Shown here in pieces: positions 1 to 10,662 of a stretch of DNA of 64,000 nucleotides. Made by a program: the position numbers and the translations under genes. Under the pieces are notes generated by a model, which was given only the letters and a program-made list of their open reading frames with translations, was not told where the DNA came from and did not search any database. Where the stretch lies: the NCBI GenBank assembly GCA_032622095.1, contig CP136069.1, forward strand, positions 122,072,126 through 122,136,125, written 5' to 3'. The number at the start of each line of letters is the position of its first letter. Within the stretch, counting starts at the first letter, position 1. The DNA comes from Siphonodentalium dalli. Taxonomy: Eukaryota; Mollusca; Scaphopoda; Gadilida; Siphonodentaliidae.

Positions 1-345
1 CCAGAAATACTAGGGTATCGTATCTAGATACGTATTGTATCGCGACACTGGGCATACCTCCCACCCCTAACCCAATGACTGACCCAACTACAAGAATAAA
101 CTAGAAAACTGCATTAAATACGTGAGTGTTTTGATCAGACCTTCCAAAAGGTCGTACTTGATAGATTGTGGCCCGGTTTTGAACATCAAACAAATCTCAA
201 TCATTTAGTAGATGTTTGCCAAAATCACATAATCCCTTTCACTCACAAGTACAGTAACTCCTGCAACAGCCCAGGGACATCCCAGAACAATGACAATATT
301 TCATAGAACATGTTCACACCTGGAGAAATCTGCTGCATCTTCATT
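1..345. other. Intron sequence, no feature seen
   Basis: This lies upstream of the first visible carrier exon, so it is presumably part of the intron before it. I see no exon, RNA gene or clear repeat here. Confidence 0.4.
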
Positions 346-769
346 TTAAGCCTTTCATAACGGGAGCTTCCTGAATTTTTGCAAAAAACCCTGTGCCAAT
401 GCATTGGCCTAACAAATTTTCTATTATTTTTTATAATTGTTAAAGAATGTGAGAAAAAATAAAAAACAATGATAAAGCATGTAAGAAATAATGATACAAA
501 ATGTAAGAATGTAAGAAAAAATTATAATAATTTCGATAAAGAATGTAAGAAAAATTATCAAAAATGATAAAAAATTGTTGAACAATGTAAGAAGATATGA
601 AAAAAAAATGATAAAATTGTTAAAGAATATAAGAAAATATTGTTGAAGAATGTAAGAAAAATTTATAAAACCTTTGTTAGGCCAATGCATTCTGTTATAT
701 ATGCGAAGCGACCTATTGGCACAGGGTCTTTAATGTTGCACAGTGCAGCTCCCATCTTGAAAGGGTTAA
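346..769. repeat. TTAA-ended palindromic MITE (family B) with AT-rich core
   Basis: Both ends carry TTAA followed by an inverted terminus (TTAAGCCTTTCAT on the left, its near complement ending AAGGGTTAA on the right). Subterminal blocks ggagcttcctgaa and gtgcagctccc match other copies in the window. The middle (420-680) is an AT-rich degenerate repeat of aagaatgtaagaaa, which creates a long spurious open frame on the minus strand. TTAA flanks are typical of piggyBac-type elements; that assignment is inference. Confidence 0.7.
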
Positions 770-868
770 TATGGAGCCCTTGCACTTGATATACTGATTG
801 GAAGGTTATATATATATTCTTTACAGTATATTACTGACACTTTTCATAATGTATCATTCAAATTTCAG

Positions 869-1021
869 GTACACGGAACCAAAAACAAGGATCTAACTAT
901 TTCTAAAGGCTTTAAACAGATGATAAAAGAAGGAGGCATAAAATCTCTATGGCGAGGAAACTTCATGAATGTTATAAAAATAGCACCAGAATCAGCTCTT
1001 AAATTCATGGCTTATGAACAG
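869..1021 (+). CDS. SLC25A24-like: SCaMC-type mitochondrial ATP-Mg/Pi carrier, internal coding exon a (end of carrier repeat 1)
   Basis: The exon is 51 codons, phase 0 at both ends, with acceptor tttcag and donor cag|gtattg. It encodes the loop and second helix of the first carrier repeat, including the conserved stretch [11 protein letters not shown] and then [18 protein letters not shown]. These residues closely follow vertebrate SCaMC proteins (SLC25A23/24/25), which exchange ATP-Mg for phosphate across the inner mitochondrial membrane under control of an N-terminal EF-hand domain. That regulatory half and helix 1 are not in the window, so the gene is 5'-truncated by the window edge. With the four exons downstream it gives 250 residues ending in a natural stop. 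Family identity is very likely; which of the three paralogue groups it belongs to cannot be settled from the carrier half alone. Confidence 0.93.
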
Positions 1022-1084
1022 GTATTGTATTCTCCTCCACAACATATTTTTAGTCATTGCAATTCACATTTGATTCTTAGTTTT

Positions 1085-2620
1085 GTATACCCCCATGCCT
1101 GAAGGAAATGGTGGGTATACTGGATTACATACGCCCGATCATCTGTCCACCCATCAGCCCGTCGTCTGTCCATCCAACCGAGCATATATCTCCACCATAT
1201 GTTGTCGGATCTCAATGAAATTTGGTAATGATGTTCACCACTATGAGGACATACAGAGGAGCATTCAATTGTTTTGTTCAGGTTTTCCATTCTAGGGTTA
1301 TTATACCCCCACTTTCGAAGAAAATGGGGGGTATACTGGATTGACTGCGTCTGTCTGTCACACTTTCTCCCTCTGTGTCGTGCCGTCCGTCCGTTCATCC
1401 GTCCGACCTCATAACTCGAACAACTATGAACTGATTTCAATAATTTTTGTATGCAATCTCCTTAGGACCGCCTCTCCGCATGATGCTAATTGCGGTGCGG
1501 TCCGACTTTCTTTTTTTAAGTTACGCCTTACTTTTCGACTTATTTTGACTTAGAAAATTCTGTCCGACTTAATAACTTTAACAAATATGAACCAATTTCA
1601 ATAATTTTTGGTATACATGCTTCTCACAACACCCTCTCTACATGATGCGGGTTGGCTCGGACTGTTTTTCCTAACATTACACTTCATTTTCGACTTATTT
1701 TGACTTAGAAAATTTTGGGATTTTATTTTTGTGGATATTTTTTTCCCTGGAGTTGTGTGCATTCTTAGCAGAAGTTTGGTTTGACTGACGAAACACTCGA
1801 CAAAAGCCATCTTAGATGTTAAGATTGCGTTTCGTTTTCTACCCTTTTTTGGGTTTCTGCAATATGAACCAATTTGAATATTTTTTTCTGTACAAGCTTC
1901 TTGCGACACCATATTGATATTATTAATCCAAATTTTTCTTTAAAGTTAAAAATCTTTTTTGTTGGGTTTACGGATAATGCGGGTTGAATTTGCCACGGTA
2001 GGGGTATGCTAGCATTCGAGTGCACACCTCTTGTTCTATTTATATTTGTTTATCTGGAAATAATGTTTTTTTTTAGTCCGTCCAAGCAGATATTAACCAC
2101 AGGTTGTCAGATCTCAATGAAATTTGCTAAGGATGTTCACCACTATGATGACATACAGAGGAGTGTTCAATAATTTTGTTCGGGTTTTCCGTTATAGAGT
2201 TATTCATCTTAGTTTATCTGGAAATGTTGATCTTTGTCCGTCTGCCTGAGTATCTCAGCAATGAGTTATAGGTATACCTGCCCACCCAGGCGGTATGCCA
2301 TATGGGGGTATGCACTGGGCGGTAGCCTAGCTCTTTCTGTGTACTGGATTACATGCGTCCGGTCCTCCGTTGGGGCATCCAAGCAGATATCTCAACCACA
2401 ATTTGTTGTATCTCAATGAAATTTGGTATACATTCAGAGGAGTTGTCAATCGTTTTTGTCGCGCTTTTCATTTTAGACTCATTCATCTTTGTTTTTATGG
2501 AAATGTGTTGAATTTTTTTGTCCCTCTGCCGGAGTATCTGGGCCATGGGTTATAGGATCTTGATGAAATTTGGAATGGACGTTCATCATCTTGAGGGCTT
2601 CGTCATACCCTGTAACCATC
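1085..2620. repeat. Composite dispersed repeat with tatacccccc / ggtatactggatt motifs
   Basis: Several diverged copies of one repeat follow each other inside the intron. Each contains a tatacccccattt-type box, a 'gggtatactggatt' box, a (gtcc)n-like stretch and the phrase 'ctcaatgaaatttggta' (near 1210, 2117, 2414 and 2565). The same phrases recur at 33835-34510. No complete element boundaries could be set, and the open frames in this region follow the repeat rather than a protein family. Confidence 0.6.
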
Positions 2621-2929
2621 ATTTCACATCCGATTGATAACAAACTTCATATGCCGCTCCGGTTTGACCTCTAGTACACATTCTCAAAATAAGTGTCCCT
2701 TTTAATGCAGTCCTCAGCCATTTACAACATGGCCATAACACCATCGCAACAGAGTTGTAAATGTGTTGAGGGTGCGTTTGTGACCACATTGAATTTTAAT
2801 GCACCGCATTCAAATTAAATGTGCTGCCTTGGGAATAAACACAGTCAAGTTTAAATTTCCGATCACTGTGCCAAAAAAGTATATCAACGCTGAATTACTT
2901 TAGTCTATTTGCAGTAAATCTTTCAATTT

Positions 2930-3490
2930 TTATGTTTACCCATACCATAGTATGGTAAACATAGTGTCGTTGTCCGGATTGACCACTCGTCGTTAGTCCG
3001 TCCGTCTGTCTGTCTGTCTGTCTGTCTGTAGACACTTTACGCATGGTGCGATAACTGAAATATGTTCTATCTGATCAGAACCAAATTTTGTATATGAATT
3101 TCTCAGCACCAAATACAGATCGAGTTTGAATATGGGTTCGATCCGAGTTTTTTTTAAGGAGTTATGGCCTTTTTTCGACTTAGAATTCATGCATGCTACC
3201 ATAACTTTTTATGATCAGAATCAAATTTGGTATGCAAGTTTCTCGAACCAAAATACAGATCGAGTTCGAATATGGGTTTGATCCGATATTTTTCAATGGA
3301 GTTATGGCCCTTTGACATAGAATTTTGCATATTTTGATAAATCAACCATTTTTCAACTGATAAGAACCAAATTTGGTATGCGAGTTTCTCAACTCAAATG
3401 GGTTAGATATGTAGATGGTTAGATATGTATATGGGTTAGATCCAACATTTTATACCAGAGTTATGGCCCTTTTTCAACTAAGAATTGAAC
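2930..3490. repeat. Dispersed repeat with TCTG microsatellite
   Basis: A short palindrome (ccataccatagtatgg) is followed by a (TCTG)n run at 3004-3029. After that come three diverged copies of a block reading 'gatcagaaccaaatttggtatg...gagttatggcc', near 3070, 3210 and 3365. It is non-coding and lies in the carrier intron. Confidence 0.55.
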
Positions 3491-4127
3491 AGATAACCAT
3501 AGCAGTCAACAACTAATTGATTACCAGCAGTAAAACTTTAGCTCTATGAGAGACAAACATTATCTGAGTTATTGATAATTAGAGTTATATTTAGACATTA
3601 GTGTGAGGTGAAACTAGCTATGTTTTTGAGGGACACCGGCTTGCAGACAGTAGCTCTATCTAATTAATTTGCACTCTTACTCTGGTTATTGTAAACTCTC
3701 TTAACCCAAGTATACCATGTCCTGGCCACCTTTCACATTTAACCCAAGGCTGTGGTGGTTTAGCTGTACCAGTGCATTCTCTTTATAAATGCTTGTGACC
3801 CATAAATTCAAATAATTTGTGTTATGTACATTTGTCTATAATAGTACATAAAAGTATACTCTATAATTCAACACCAAAACTCTCATTTATGATTCCGATC
3901 ATAGTAATTTACTATCGCCAAGGGATGGGTTAACATCTGCCGATCGTGATCGGCCTCTCGTTTTTTATTTAAGTTCACCTCTGAATAATTTTGTGTTATG
4001 TTCCCATTCCTAGTCTCTGTTCAGTGTAGACAATTTGAGGCATATACTTACATGTATAATTTATGAATGACTGCAATGTATGACCTCTCCAAGTTGAGCT
4101 ACAGTTTCATTGACACTTTTTTTATTG
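3491..4127. other. Intron sequence, no feature seen
   Basis: This is AT-rich carrier intron between the preceding repeat and the hAT element. No exon, RNA gene or clear repeat was recognised. Confidence 0.4.
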
Positions 4128-4139
4128 AGTGCCGGGCCG

Positions 4140-5949
4140 CAGTGTTCGCGCTGGACCGAAAAATCTTGTGGCCAAAAGTTTAGCCAAATGAAAATTTTAT
4201 TAGCCAAATGAAAAAACTTTGGCCAAATTAAATCCTAATTTTCGGGGCGGTTCACAATTAATGACTAAAATATTTGTTTTAAACTTTATTTGTTACTCAG
4301 AATAAAAACATAATTAAAACAACACAGAAACAACTTTAAAAACAATATTATACGAACGCAGAGACGATGGACTGTTTTGCTTTGGCGATGGTTGCTATTT
4401 GTATGTCCTTCATATTTTTACTGTCCTTCAACATTTGTTGGAATGAACTATGGTAGTTGTTACCTGAAACGAAATTCGCAAACATGAAACTAAAATTCTA
4501 TATAATTATAATCACACAAATCCACTAAACCAATTGTAATAACTCTATGTTGATGACACCATGACGGTCGCTAACTAATGCTTATTATAGTAAGGTGATA
4601 ACTGTAGAATATATATTGTATTCAAACCTTTAATGGTGTGAAGCCAAGTTATTAGACGAGACGCAGTTAATGACACATTACGTAACCATTGAGTTAAGAA
4701 CTGCTCGTCTGTAAGGAACAAAGCATTTAGATAATTTATCTAAATTATTAGACTGCCTAATCAACAAAAAATTACATAACCAGTATACAGCTTAAGCGTT
4801 TTGACAATTAGGTTGGTTAAATGTTAGAGCTTACCTTTCGTCTCGTGAAGTTTGATTATGTGCAGTTTCAATGTTGTGCAGCCAGCCACAAAAAAAGGTT
4901 ACTCACACCAGCTTGAATGCACACACTACAGAACATCACACCCTTCTTATTGTCATACGTTAACCAAGGTCTGTTCACCGTCCACACGTCTCTAAAAGCA
5001 CTTTTCGTCAACGGAGAGCCCTCTGTCTGAACATCAGAAGTCTTTTTAGGCGTCAGTAAACTAATGTCATTCGGTCTCGTCGTATTTAGTAGTGCTTCGT
5101 CAATTTCGTTTGTCTGTTCAGTAACTTCCTCACATCTACTATCGTCATTTCGTATGTCCGTTAGAGGACACTCAGTCTGGTATAGAAGGCAATGTCTGTC
5201 TTGTTCGAAAAAGTCAGTCAGTTTTTTTGTCTTTGCCGGGCGTTCTGATGTTGTATTCGATAGCTTGCGTTTGTCACTCATTGTAGAAATTGTGAATGAT
5301 GGATACTATTCCGATCCGCCTATTTATTGGACATTACATAAACACTCCATAAAACAACAGCGGTATCACTAGGTAATCACCTATTCATTGTGCTCACTGA
5401 TAACAACTCTCTTCAAAGCATACATGTTTAGTATTGTTCACATAGTCGGTACCATCGATGGCGTATAAACAAAACATCTGCATATTATTTGGACATTGCA
5501 AAAACACTCCATAAAACAACAGCGTCACCCCTAGGTATTCACCTACCGTATTAATTGCACTCACTGATAACAACTCTCTTCAAAGCATATATAAACAAAA
5601 ATACTGATTAGATGTCAAAGAGCCTTTTCAAATCTTCCCGGGGATCATCCCAAACTCCGAACCGATTCGGAAGATGTCAAAGAGTTGTGTAATGTTCCCT
5701 TTGTACAGCCGTCACAATTCAATCAACGCCACCGATACGGTATGATATTTCCGTGGTATGAAATACTTTCGTCACCTAATTTCGTCTTGAATGTCGATCT
5801 ATTCAGCGCTTTTTTAGTTAGCTTTCTGACTCCATGCTTTCCGTCTCCATTTGGGGTAAAAAAAAAGTTTAGCCAAATGAAATTTTTATTAGCCAAATTC
5901 AAAAAAGATTGGCCATTGGCTAATTTGGCTACCGACAGCGCGAACCCTG
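4140..5949 (-). mobile_element. hAT-type DNA transposon, internally deleted
   Basis: The ends form an imperfect inverted repeat: CAGTGTTCGCGCTG on the left, CAGCGCGAACCCTG on the right. Both are followed inwards by 'agccaaatgaaa...ttagccaaat' blocks. An 8-bp direct repeat agtgccgg flanks it (4128-4135 and 5950-5957), but four extra bases (gccg) separate the left copy from the terminus. The related element at 50833-52198 has the same termini and a perfect 8-bp duplication, which supports a hAT assignment. It keeps the first transposase-like exon (4835-5281, minus) and no catalytic domain, so it is non-autonomous. It ends 56 bp before a carrier exon. Confidence 0.8.
4835..5281 (-). pseudogene. 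N-terminal exon of a hAT/ZNF862-like protein with TTF/BED-like zinc finger, frameshifted
   Basis: The ATG at 5281 opens a frame beginning MSDKRKLSNTTSERPAKTKK, then LTDFFEQD, then an acidic linker. The later segment (FRDVWTVNRPWLTYD, then VMFCSVC) fits the start of the zinc finger found in hAT transposases and the derived KIAA1586/ZNF862 proteins. A run of seven T's shifts the frame near 4893. Beyond it the other frame continues the match (FVAGC, then LHETK) up to a good donor (gaaag|gtaagc) at 4835/4834. The homologous exon at 51304-51696 has the same layout, which shows where the break is. Nothing downstream of the finger survives inside the element. It is therefore a relic or deletion derivative, not a host gene. 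Confidence 0.7.
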
Positions 5950-6005
5950 AGTGCCGGCTGCGCGGGAACGTTTTAATCTCACAACATCTTTAATTTCTCT
6001 TTCAG

Positions 6006-6119
6006 ATTAAAGCTTCGATGAAAATTTATAGAGGTGTAGATGAGCTGGGTATAGGATCTCGGTTGATATCTGGATCCATGGCTGGTGCTACAGCTCAGAC
6101 CATTATCTACCCAATGGAG
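6006..6119 (+). CDS. SLC25A24-like: SCaMC-type carrier, coding exon b (start of carrier repeat 2)
   Basis: This exon has 38 codons, phase 0 at both ends, acceptor ttctctttcag and donor gag|gtgaga. It encodes IKASMKIYRGVDELGIGSR, then LISGSMAGATAQTIIYPME. GSMAGATAQTxIYPME is the third transmembrane helix of SCaMC carriers. The carrier signature PxExxK is split by the following intron (YPME | VMKTR). A hAT element ends 56 bp upstream, so the branch point and pyrimidine tract occupy the short gap between it and the exon. Confidence 0.93.
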
Positions 6120-7048
6120 GTGAGATTTTTCAATAATTCATTTAAGTCATTTACTTTCCTGTTAGGCAAAATATATAAAAATTGCATGTTCTCATGACTG
6201 AAACTTTCCTTTAAAAGGTCTCGTCAAACAACATTGTTTGAAATATTGGATATGAACAATGAAATGTATTTTTTTTCTAGTTTTTTCTGGTTTTTTAGGA
6301 AATTTTTAAAAATAAATAACCTCTCTCCCTCATCTCAAAATTAAGATATAATAATTGCATGTGATCATTTTAGAGGCCTCAGGATAAGCGTATGCCTGGC
6401 CAAAAGTCTGAAGTGACAAGAAATTCTACCTGTCACTTGTGACAAGTAAAATTTTTAATTAGCCAGTATAGCACCATGAACAGAGAAGAACCTGGTTATT
6501 TCTTTAAAGCATCTCTATCTTCATGGAGAAATGATAACCAGGTGTCCTCGAAATCTTAGTTTCACCCTCTAGATAGATTTATACATCTCTGTAAAACCCA
6601 AGTGTTGTGTTTTATTTTTTCGAACTAATGTGTTTAAGATGTTCATGTTTTGAACACAATTAAAAATATTAGAAAACAAAACAAAACAAAAACAAGCATC
6701 AATTCCAAGCACGTCGACTGTACAATTAAAAAAGATAACATCTGAAGTACGTGCAGTTGTAAATAGATATATACTTCTCTATTGGTGGGACAAATTACTG
6801 ATGATAAACAAATGACAATCACTCCGACAAGGTGAGCGACTACTTTTAATCCATGTATAAGAATGATGTTTTATGATGCCAATTTGGATATACAAATTAT
6901 GATAACTTTGAGCGAGAGTATTCTCTATTCCCAACAAATGTCCACAGCAGAGGGTTGCACATTACTTTAACCTGGGCAACACCGTGTGACCCTGCTAGTA
7001 ATAATAATAAAAAAAAGATTGAAAAAAAAATTACAATATACTTCCATT
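6120..7048. other. Carrier intron, no gene seen
   Basis: This is AT-rich intron sequence. A short duplicated theme around 'gtgacaag...cacttgtgacaag' at 6410-6450 is the only pattern noticed. Confidence 0.4.
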
Positions 7049-7050
7049 TA

Positions 7051-8510
7051 AAGGCACGAGCGGCGTTCGTTGCAGAAATATTTATATTTGTTAAAATCGC
7101 CAACAACAGAAGGAACACCAAAATATACAGTTCCGCTCATTATGCCAAACATAATCAGCACGTAAACAGTATATTGTCGTCAAGGCGTACGACGGTGTAC
7201 ATAAACAAGAGCCTGCTCGTTCAGGCCATAAATTTCATTCCATTTTAGGAGAATCCATATTGTAAAAAAAATTGCGAGAATCCAACAGATATTTAGGGTT
7301 TCCATGATCAGATTGGGCCACCATTGTTGGGTTTATCGGAGGAATTTTTTTATTTTGAGGATGCCCAAGTCTCATTTCCTGGCTTCTGGAAGGAAAATGT
7401 CCAAATAAATCATCCACTCAAAGACAGGATTTTCAGTGAAGAACCATGATTTTCTTAAAAAGTCAACTTTCTACCATCATGATACATTTGGAGCACTCAG
7501 TTTGACCGGCTGCCATTTTCGTAACCTCAGAAAGAAAACGGTAGCGTGGGTTGGCATGGGGAATAGGGACCATAACTTTTCAGATTGGGAAAATAGAATC
7601 GAATTAGAAAGAAAAACATTAAATAAGCATAAAATTCGATATCGATTTCTTTCACAAACACGCTTTCATACATAAACAAAGTTCCCGATTTCGTTATAAC
7701 TAAGTGAACGATGAGTTTAATAAAAAATACCAAGTATTCAAAGGGAATATTTCAATTTATTCTTCCCATTTTGTCACATGGATGATCGATCAATTCGATG
7801 AAATGTTACTTTCTATTCAACCGTTAAATGCCGATGCGTTGGTTTGTTTGGCTAAGATTAATATCTACAAAAGAACGAACATTTCTATTGGTCAGTCACT
7901 CTCAGTGAGTTCGTTCCGACATTTTCCGTGGTAATCCGTGTTCAAGGTCGCTAATGCCAGCAGACAAATTATGTCACTGTGACAAACTTATCTCATTGAT
8001 TGGCAAGTGACACACCTCTGCGAGCAGAGGCTAAAATTAGTTACAAACAAGACTCGGGGGAATTCCAACTCCGGCAAGGAGAGAATACTCAATAGTAGAA
8101 CCGCGTGAATCTAAGTGGCTTCTCGTCAGTTCGTTTGCGCGAATATTTACGCGAATGGATTCGCGTCGTATTTTAAGGCCTGTCGTGTTACAGAAGTTGT
8201 GCTTCTGTTTACATAACACAGCGCAATTCTATTGGTTAATCACACAACAATGATATAAACGCTCTTTATTATTTCCATATCAGGAAAACAGTAACAAATA
8301 ACGCTCTTTATGTTTACCATATCCGGATCTAAACAAAAGCCAGGAAACGTAACGTTTTTTGCTTTTGTTTACATTGACAATAACATACTGTTTATGCCAT
8401 ATTTCTGATTGGCATAAGAACAAAGTCTGTCTATATCTTACTATTCCTTCTGTTTATGGCTGTTTTTGGCAGAGGTGAACAGCATACCACCGCCAACGCC
8501 GCCGTATCTT
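7051..8510. mobile_element. TA-flanked TIR element, copy 1 (non-autonomous)
   Basis: The left end AAGGCACGAGCGGCGTT and the inverted right end (AAGATACGGCGGCGTT when complemented) are both next to TA (7049-7050, 8511-8512). Copy 2 at 26383-27195 has the same kind of ends and shares internal sequence ('attggcataagaacaa...tctgtttatggc'). TA flanks suggest a Tc1/mariner-like or other TA-targeting superfamily. No transposase frame is visible. Confidence 0.6.
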
Positions 8511-8793
8511 TATCCGGTAGGGTGATCAAATAGAAATGTAGAATAATCTTGCTAAAAGCAGTCATATTATACAAATATTATATCCAAATTGACATGACAC
8601 ACTGTCATTCTGATATATTAATTAAATGTAGCGACTCTCGATTGTGAAATAGTTTTCGTTAGTTTATTGCCGGTAGTTAGGCCACACAAACTCAATGTTT
8701 TGTTTCTCAGGCATTTTTTTTTTTAAATGCATGAGGGAGGGCGATTTTTAATTTTTTTTAAAATTTTTTTATCATGGGCTACTAACACTGCAG

Positions 8794-8896
8794 CAAGCAG
8801 TCAATTTTAGCGAAACATACCATTTAATATAATAAGGATGAACACTGTTCATCTTTATTATATTAAATGGTATTTTCCCTTAAATTTGACTGCTTG
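8794..8896. repeat. Near-perfect hairpin (nested palindrome)
   Basis: The arms at 8817-8873 read ataccatttaatataataa, then gatgaac, with the inverse immediately after. Looser arms extend outward (caagcagtcaa at 8794, inverse at 8896). It lies inside the left part of the family F element and is probably a small MITE inserted there. Confidence 0.7.
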
Positions 8897-9038
8897 AATT
8901 GAACACTCTATCCTGTTATTGATGACCTGAATAGCCCAGGGGTACAATCTGTCATATTATTTTAACTAGTCTCTATTTCAGGTGTCTCATCCCACTTGTG
9001 TATTACAGAAACAGAAGTATTCACTTACAAGTACGGGT

Positions 9039-9236
9039 TCATATGATTGATTGATTTAATGTCACTCTTAAGTCAATCACAATGTCTGGGTCCTCCATCT
9101 CGAACGCGAGTCGAACTCGTTCATCGATATCGGCTCGATCTGCGTGATCACCTGTCAGCCGAGAATATATATACCTCATTATTGAGGGTTTAGTGTTTAT
9201 TCTCAAGCTGCACATTTTGATAAATTTCTTTCTCAT
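9039..9236 (-). pseudogene. Frameshifted continuation of the family F open frame
   Basis: This frame overlaps the end of the 426-residue frame by 47 bases in another register. After the stop of the upstream frame (at 9190) it continues RYIYSRLTGDHADRADIDER, then VRLAFEMEDPDIVIDLR. The stretch EDPDIVIDLR looks like a conserved protein motif; I have seen similar wording in uncharacterised invertebrate transposon-like proteins but cannot name a family. The simplest reading is one protein broken by a frameshift or by an unseen intron. Confidence 0.5.
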
Positions 9237-10470
9237 GATGCGTATGGAAAGTTGGAATGTCTTTTTCTATCGATTTAACAAGTTTGTTGGACTCGGTCAT
9301 TAGGTGCGTCTCATCTTGATGGTGCGGTACTTTCCAGAGGAAATGAATAGTTCCAATATTATTTCCTGACGACTTTGAAAAATTAACACATTTGAAGTTC
9401 AATTCCTGGCTGATATTCTCCAAATAGTGTCTGCGCTCTCGAGTATCTTCAGGTGTAAATTCATCAAGGTTCAGTTTTTCGTAGTACGACACTGTTGACA
9501 GTTCTGAATTCAATTTAGCATAACGAGCAGCAACAGTCGGCTTTACTAAATGACTCGGTTTGATGACAACTAACAGCTGTGAATCGGCAGCGGATCGCAC
9601 AACATCTTCACACATGTGGGACTGCTGAACTTCATCCAATTTTTTTCTAAGATAAACAATGTATTTCTGCACAAGGTCTAACACTTCCACCACGCCCTCA
9701 CGTACCGGTTGCCATTGTTTGGTCTTCATCCATGGTGCATATGTGAATCTGTCTACTTCAGACTCCAAAGATGACAACTTTTCTTGTGATATTTTCTGGA
9801 CGGCATGTCTGTGACCTTTTGGGTCGTTGTATTTCAAACCGGTGAAGATTTTGAATAACCCGGTTAGCTCTGGAAATCTGTCGAGAATTGTGGTGTAGTG
9901 TGGATCAATATACCACAGAATGGTGACGATGGCATCCACAAATGGTTTGCCAATTGTGGTGACAGCGTCAGCCGTCCAACCGACATTGTTTTTTTCGAGC
10001 ATGTCAATGATGTCATTGAAGAGTCGGCATTTAGAATTTCCTCCATCCACCTTCTCGGGGAGAAAAACTGTATCTTGTCTATGTTTAGACTTGTCCATGA
10101 GCATTTTGAAGGCATCTTCAGTTCGGTTTTTATTGTCATTTTTCATGTCAGATGATTCAGATAGTTTGAACTTGAAATATTTCCCAAATTCCTCAACAAT
10201 GTCTTTAACAGCAACAGACAGCGCCACAGAATGCGCCACCCGCTGGAATTCACGGTCATCAGTTCTTTTCGTGCCCACAAAACATTCGATTTCGAGATCG
10301 TCAAGCTCTGCATTTTTCACATCGATGATGACTTTAAGTTTTGTTATCTGGTCCCGTAATAGCTCAATTAGTGTGCCAGCTTCATTATAATCAGATATGA
10401 CCATCCAATCTAGCAAAATAGCCGTCAAATGCTTGATATGTATGCTTAGAAGTGGCATGAAATTGTTCAA
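9190..10470 (-). CDS. Unrecognised 426-residue protein of the family F element
   Basis: The longest non-repetitive open frame in the window is uninterrupted for 426 codons from the ATG at 10470. Codon use looks protein-like and the frame has no internal repetition. The predicted protein is charged and mostly helical in character (for example DLVQKYIVYLRKKLDEVQQS). It has no signal peptide, no cysteine/histidine zinc-finger pattern, no reverse transcriptase motif and no DDE triad that I could place. It lies wholly between inverted repeats (8678-10662) and antisense inside a carrier intron, so a transposon-encoded protein is more likely than a host gene. A second frame (9039-9236) appears to be its displaced C-terminal extension. 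I do not recognise the family and give no function. Confidence 0.6.
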   Translation of the reverse strand: MNNFMPLLSIHIKHLTAILLDWMVISDYNEAGTLIELLRDQITKLKVIIDVKNAELDDLEIECFVGTKRTDDREFQRVAHSVALSVAVKDIVEEFGKYFKFKLSESSDMKNDNKNRTEDAFKMLMDKSKHRQDTVFLPEKVDGGNSKCRLFNDIIDMLEKNNVGWTADAVTTIGKPFVDAIVTILWYIDPHYTTILDRFPELTGLFKIFTGLKYNDPKGHRHAVQKISQEKLSSLESEVDRFTYAPWMKTKQWQPVREGVVEVLDLVQKYIVYLRKKLDEVQQSHMCEDVVRSAADSQLLVVIKPSHLVKPTVAARYAKLNSELSTVSYYEKLNLDEFTPEDTRERRHYLENISQELNFKCVNFSKSSGNNIGTIHFLWKVPHHQDETHLMTESNKLVKSIEKDIPTFHTHHEKEIYQNVQLENKH

Positions 10471-10662
10471 AGTCGAAAAAATAAATCAAACGCACCGGAA
10501 GCACAGGAAATTCGGGTACACTCGATTGCCGTTCCGCGCGTGATCGAGCAATATACAGAGAAGTTCAATTTTTTGCAAACGCGATAAAATGTTAAATGCG
10601 CGGTGTTTTTGGGGGCATGCGCGCGCGCCTGAGAAACAAACCATTGATTTTGTGTGGCCTTA

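Larger units (their letters stand above)
8678..10662 (-). mobile_element. TIR transposon (family F) carrying a long open frame
   Basis: The left terminus (near 8679: ggccacacaaactcaatg, then tttgtttctcaggc) is matched inverted at the right (10629-10661: gcctgagaaacaaacc, then attgattttgtgtggcc). The match is about 35 bp with few mismatches. Related termini occur at 42416/43312, 48815/49234 and 21138, so this is a family. The element is about 2 kb and holds an intronless frame on the minus strand that begins just inside the right end. The target duplication could not be defined. It lies in the carrier gene's second visible intron, antisense to that gene. Confidence 0.65.

Noticed and set aside
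424-690. Phe/Ile-rich 88-codon minus-strand frame resembling a membrane protein
   Set aside because: It is the AT-rich core of a TTAA MITE; the hydrophobicity comes from base composition.
2993-3202. A minus-strand frame with repeated Thr-Asp-Arg
   Set aside because: It is the translation of the TCTG microsatellite.
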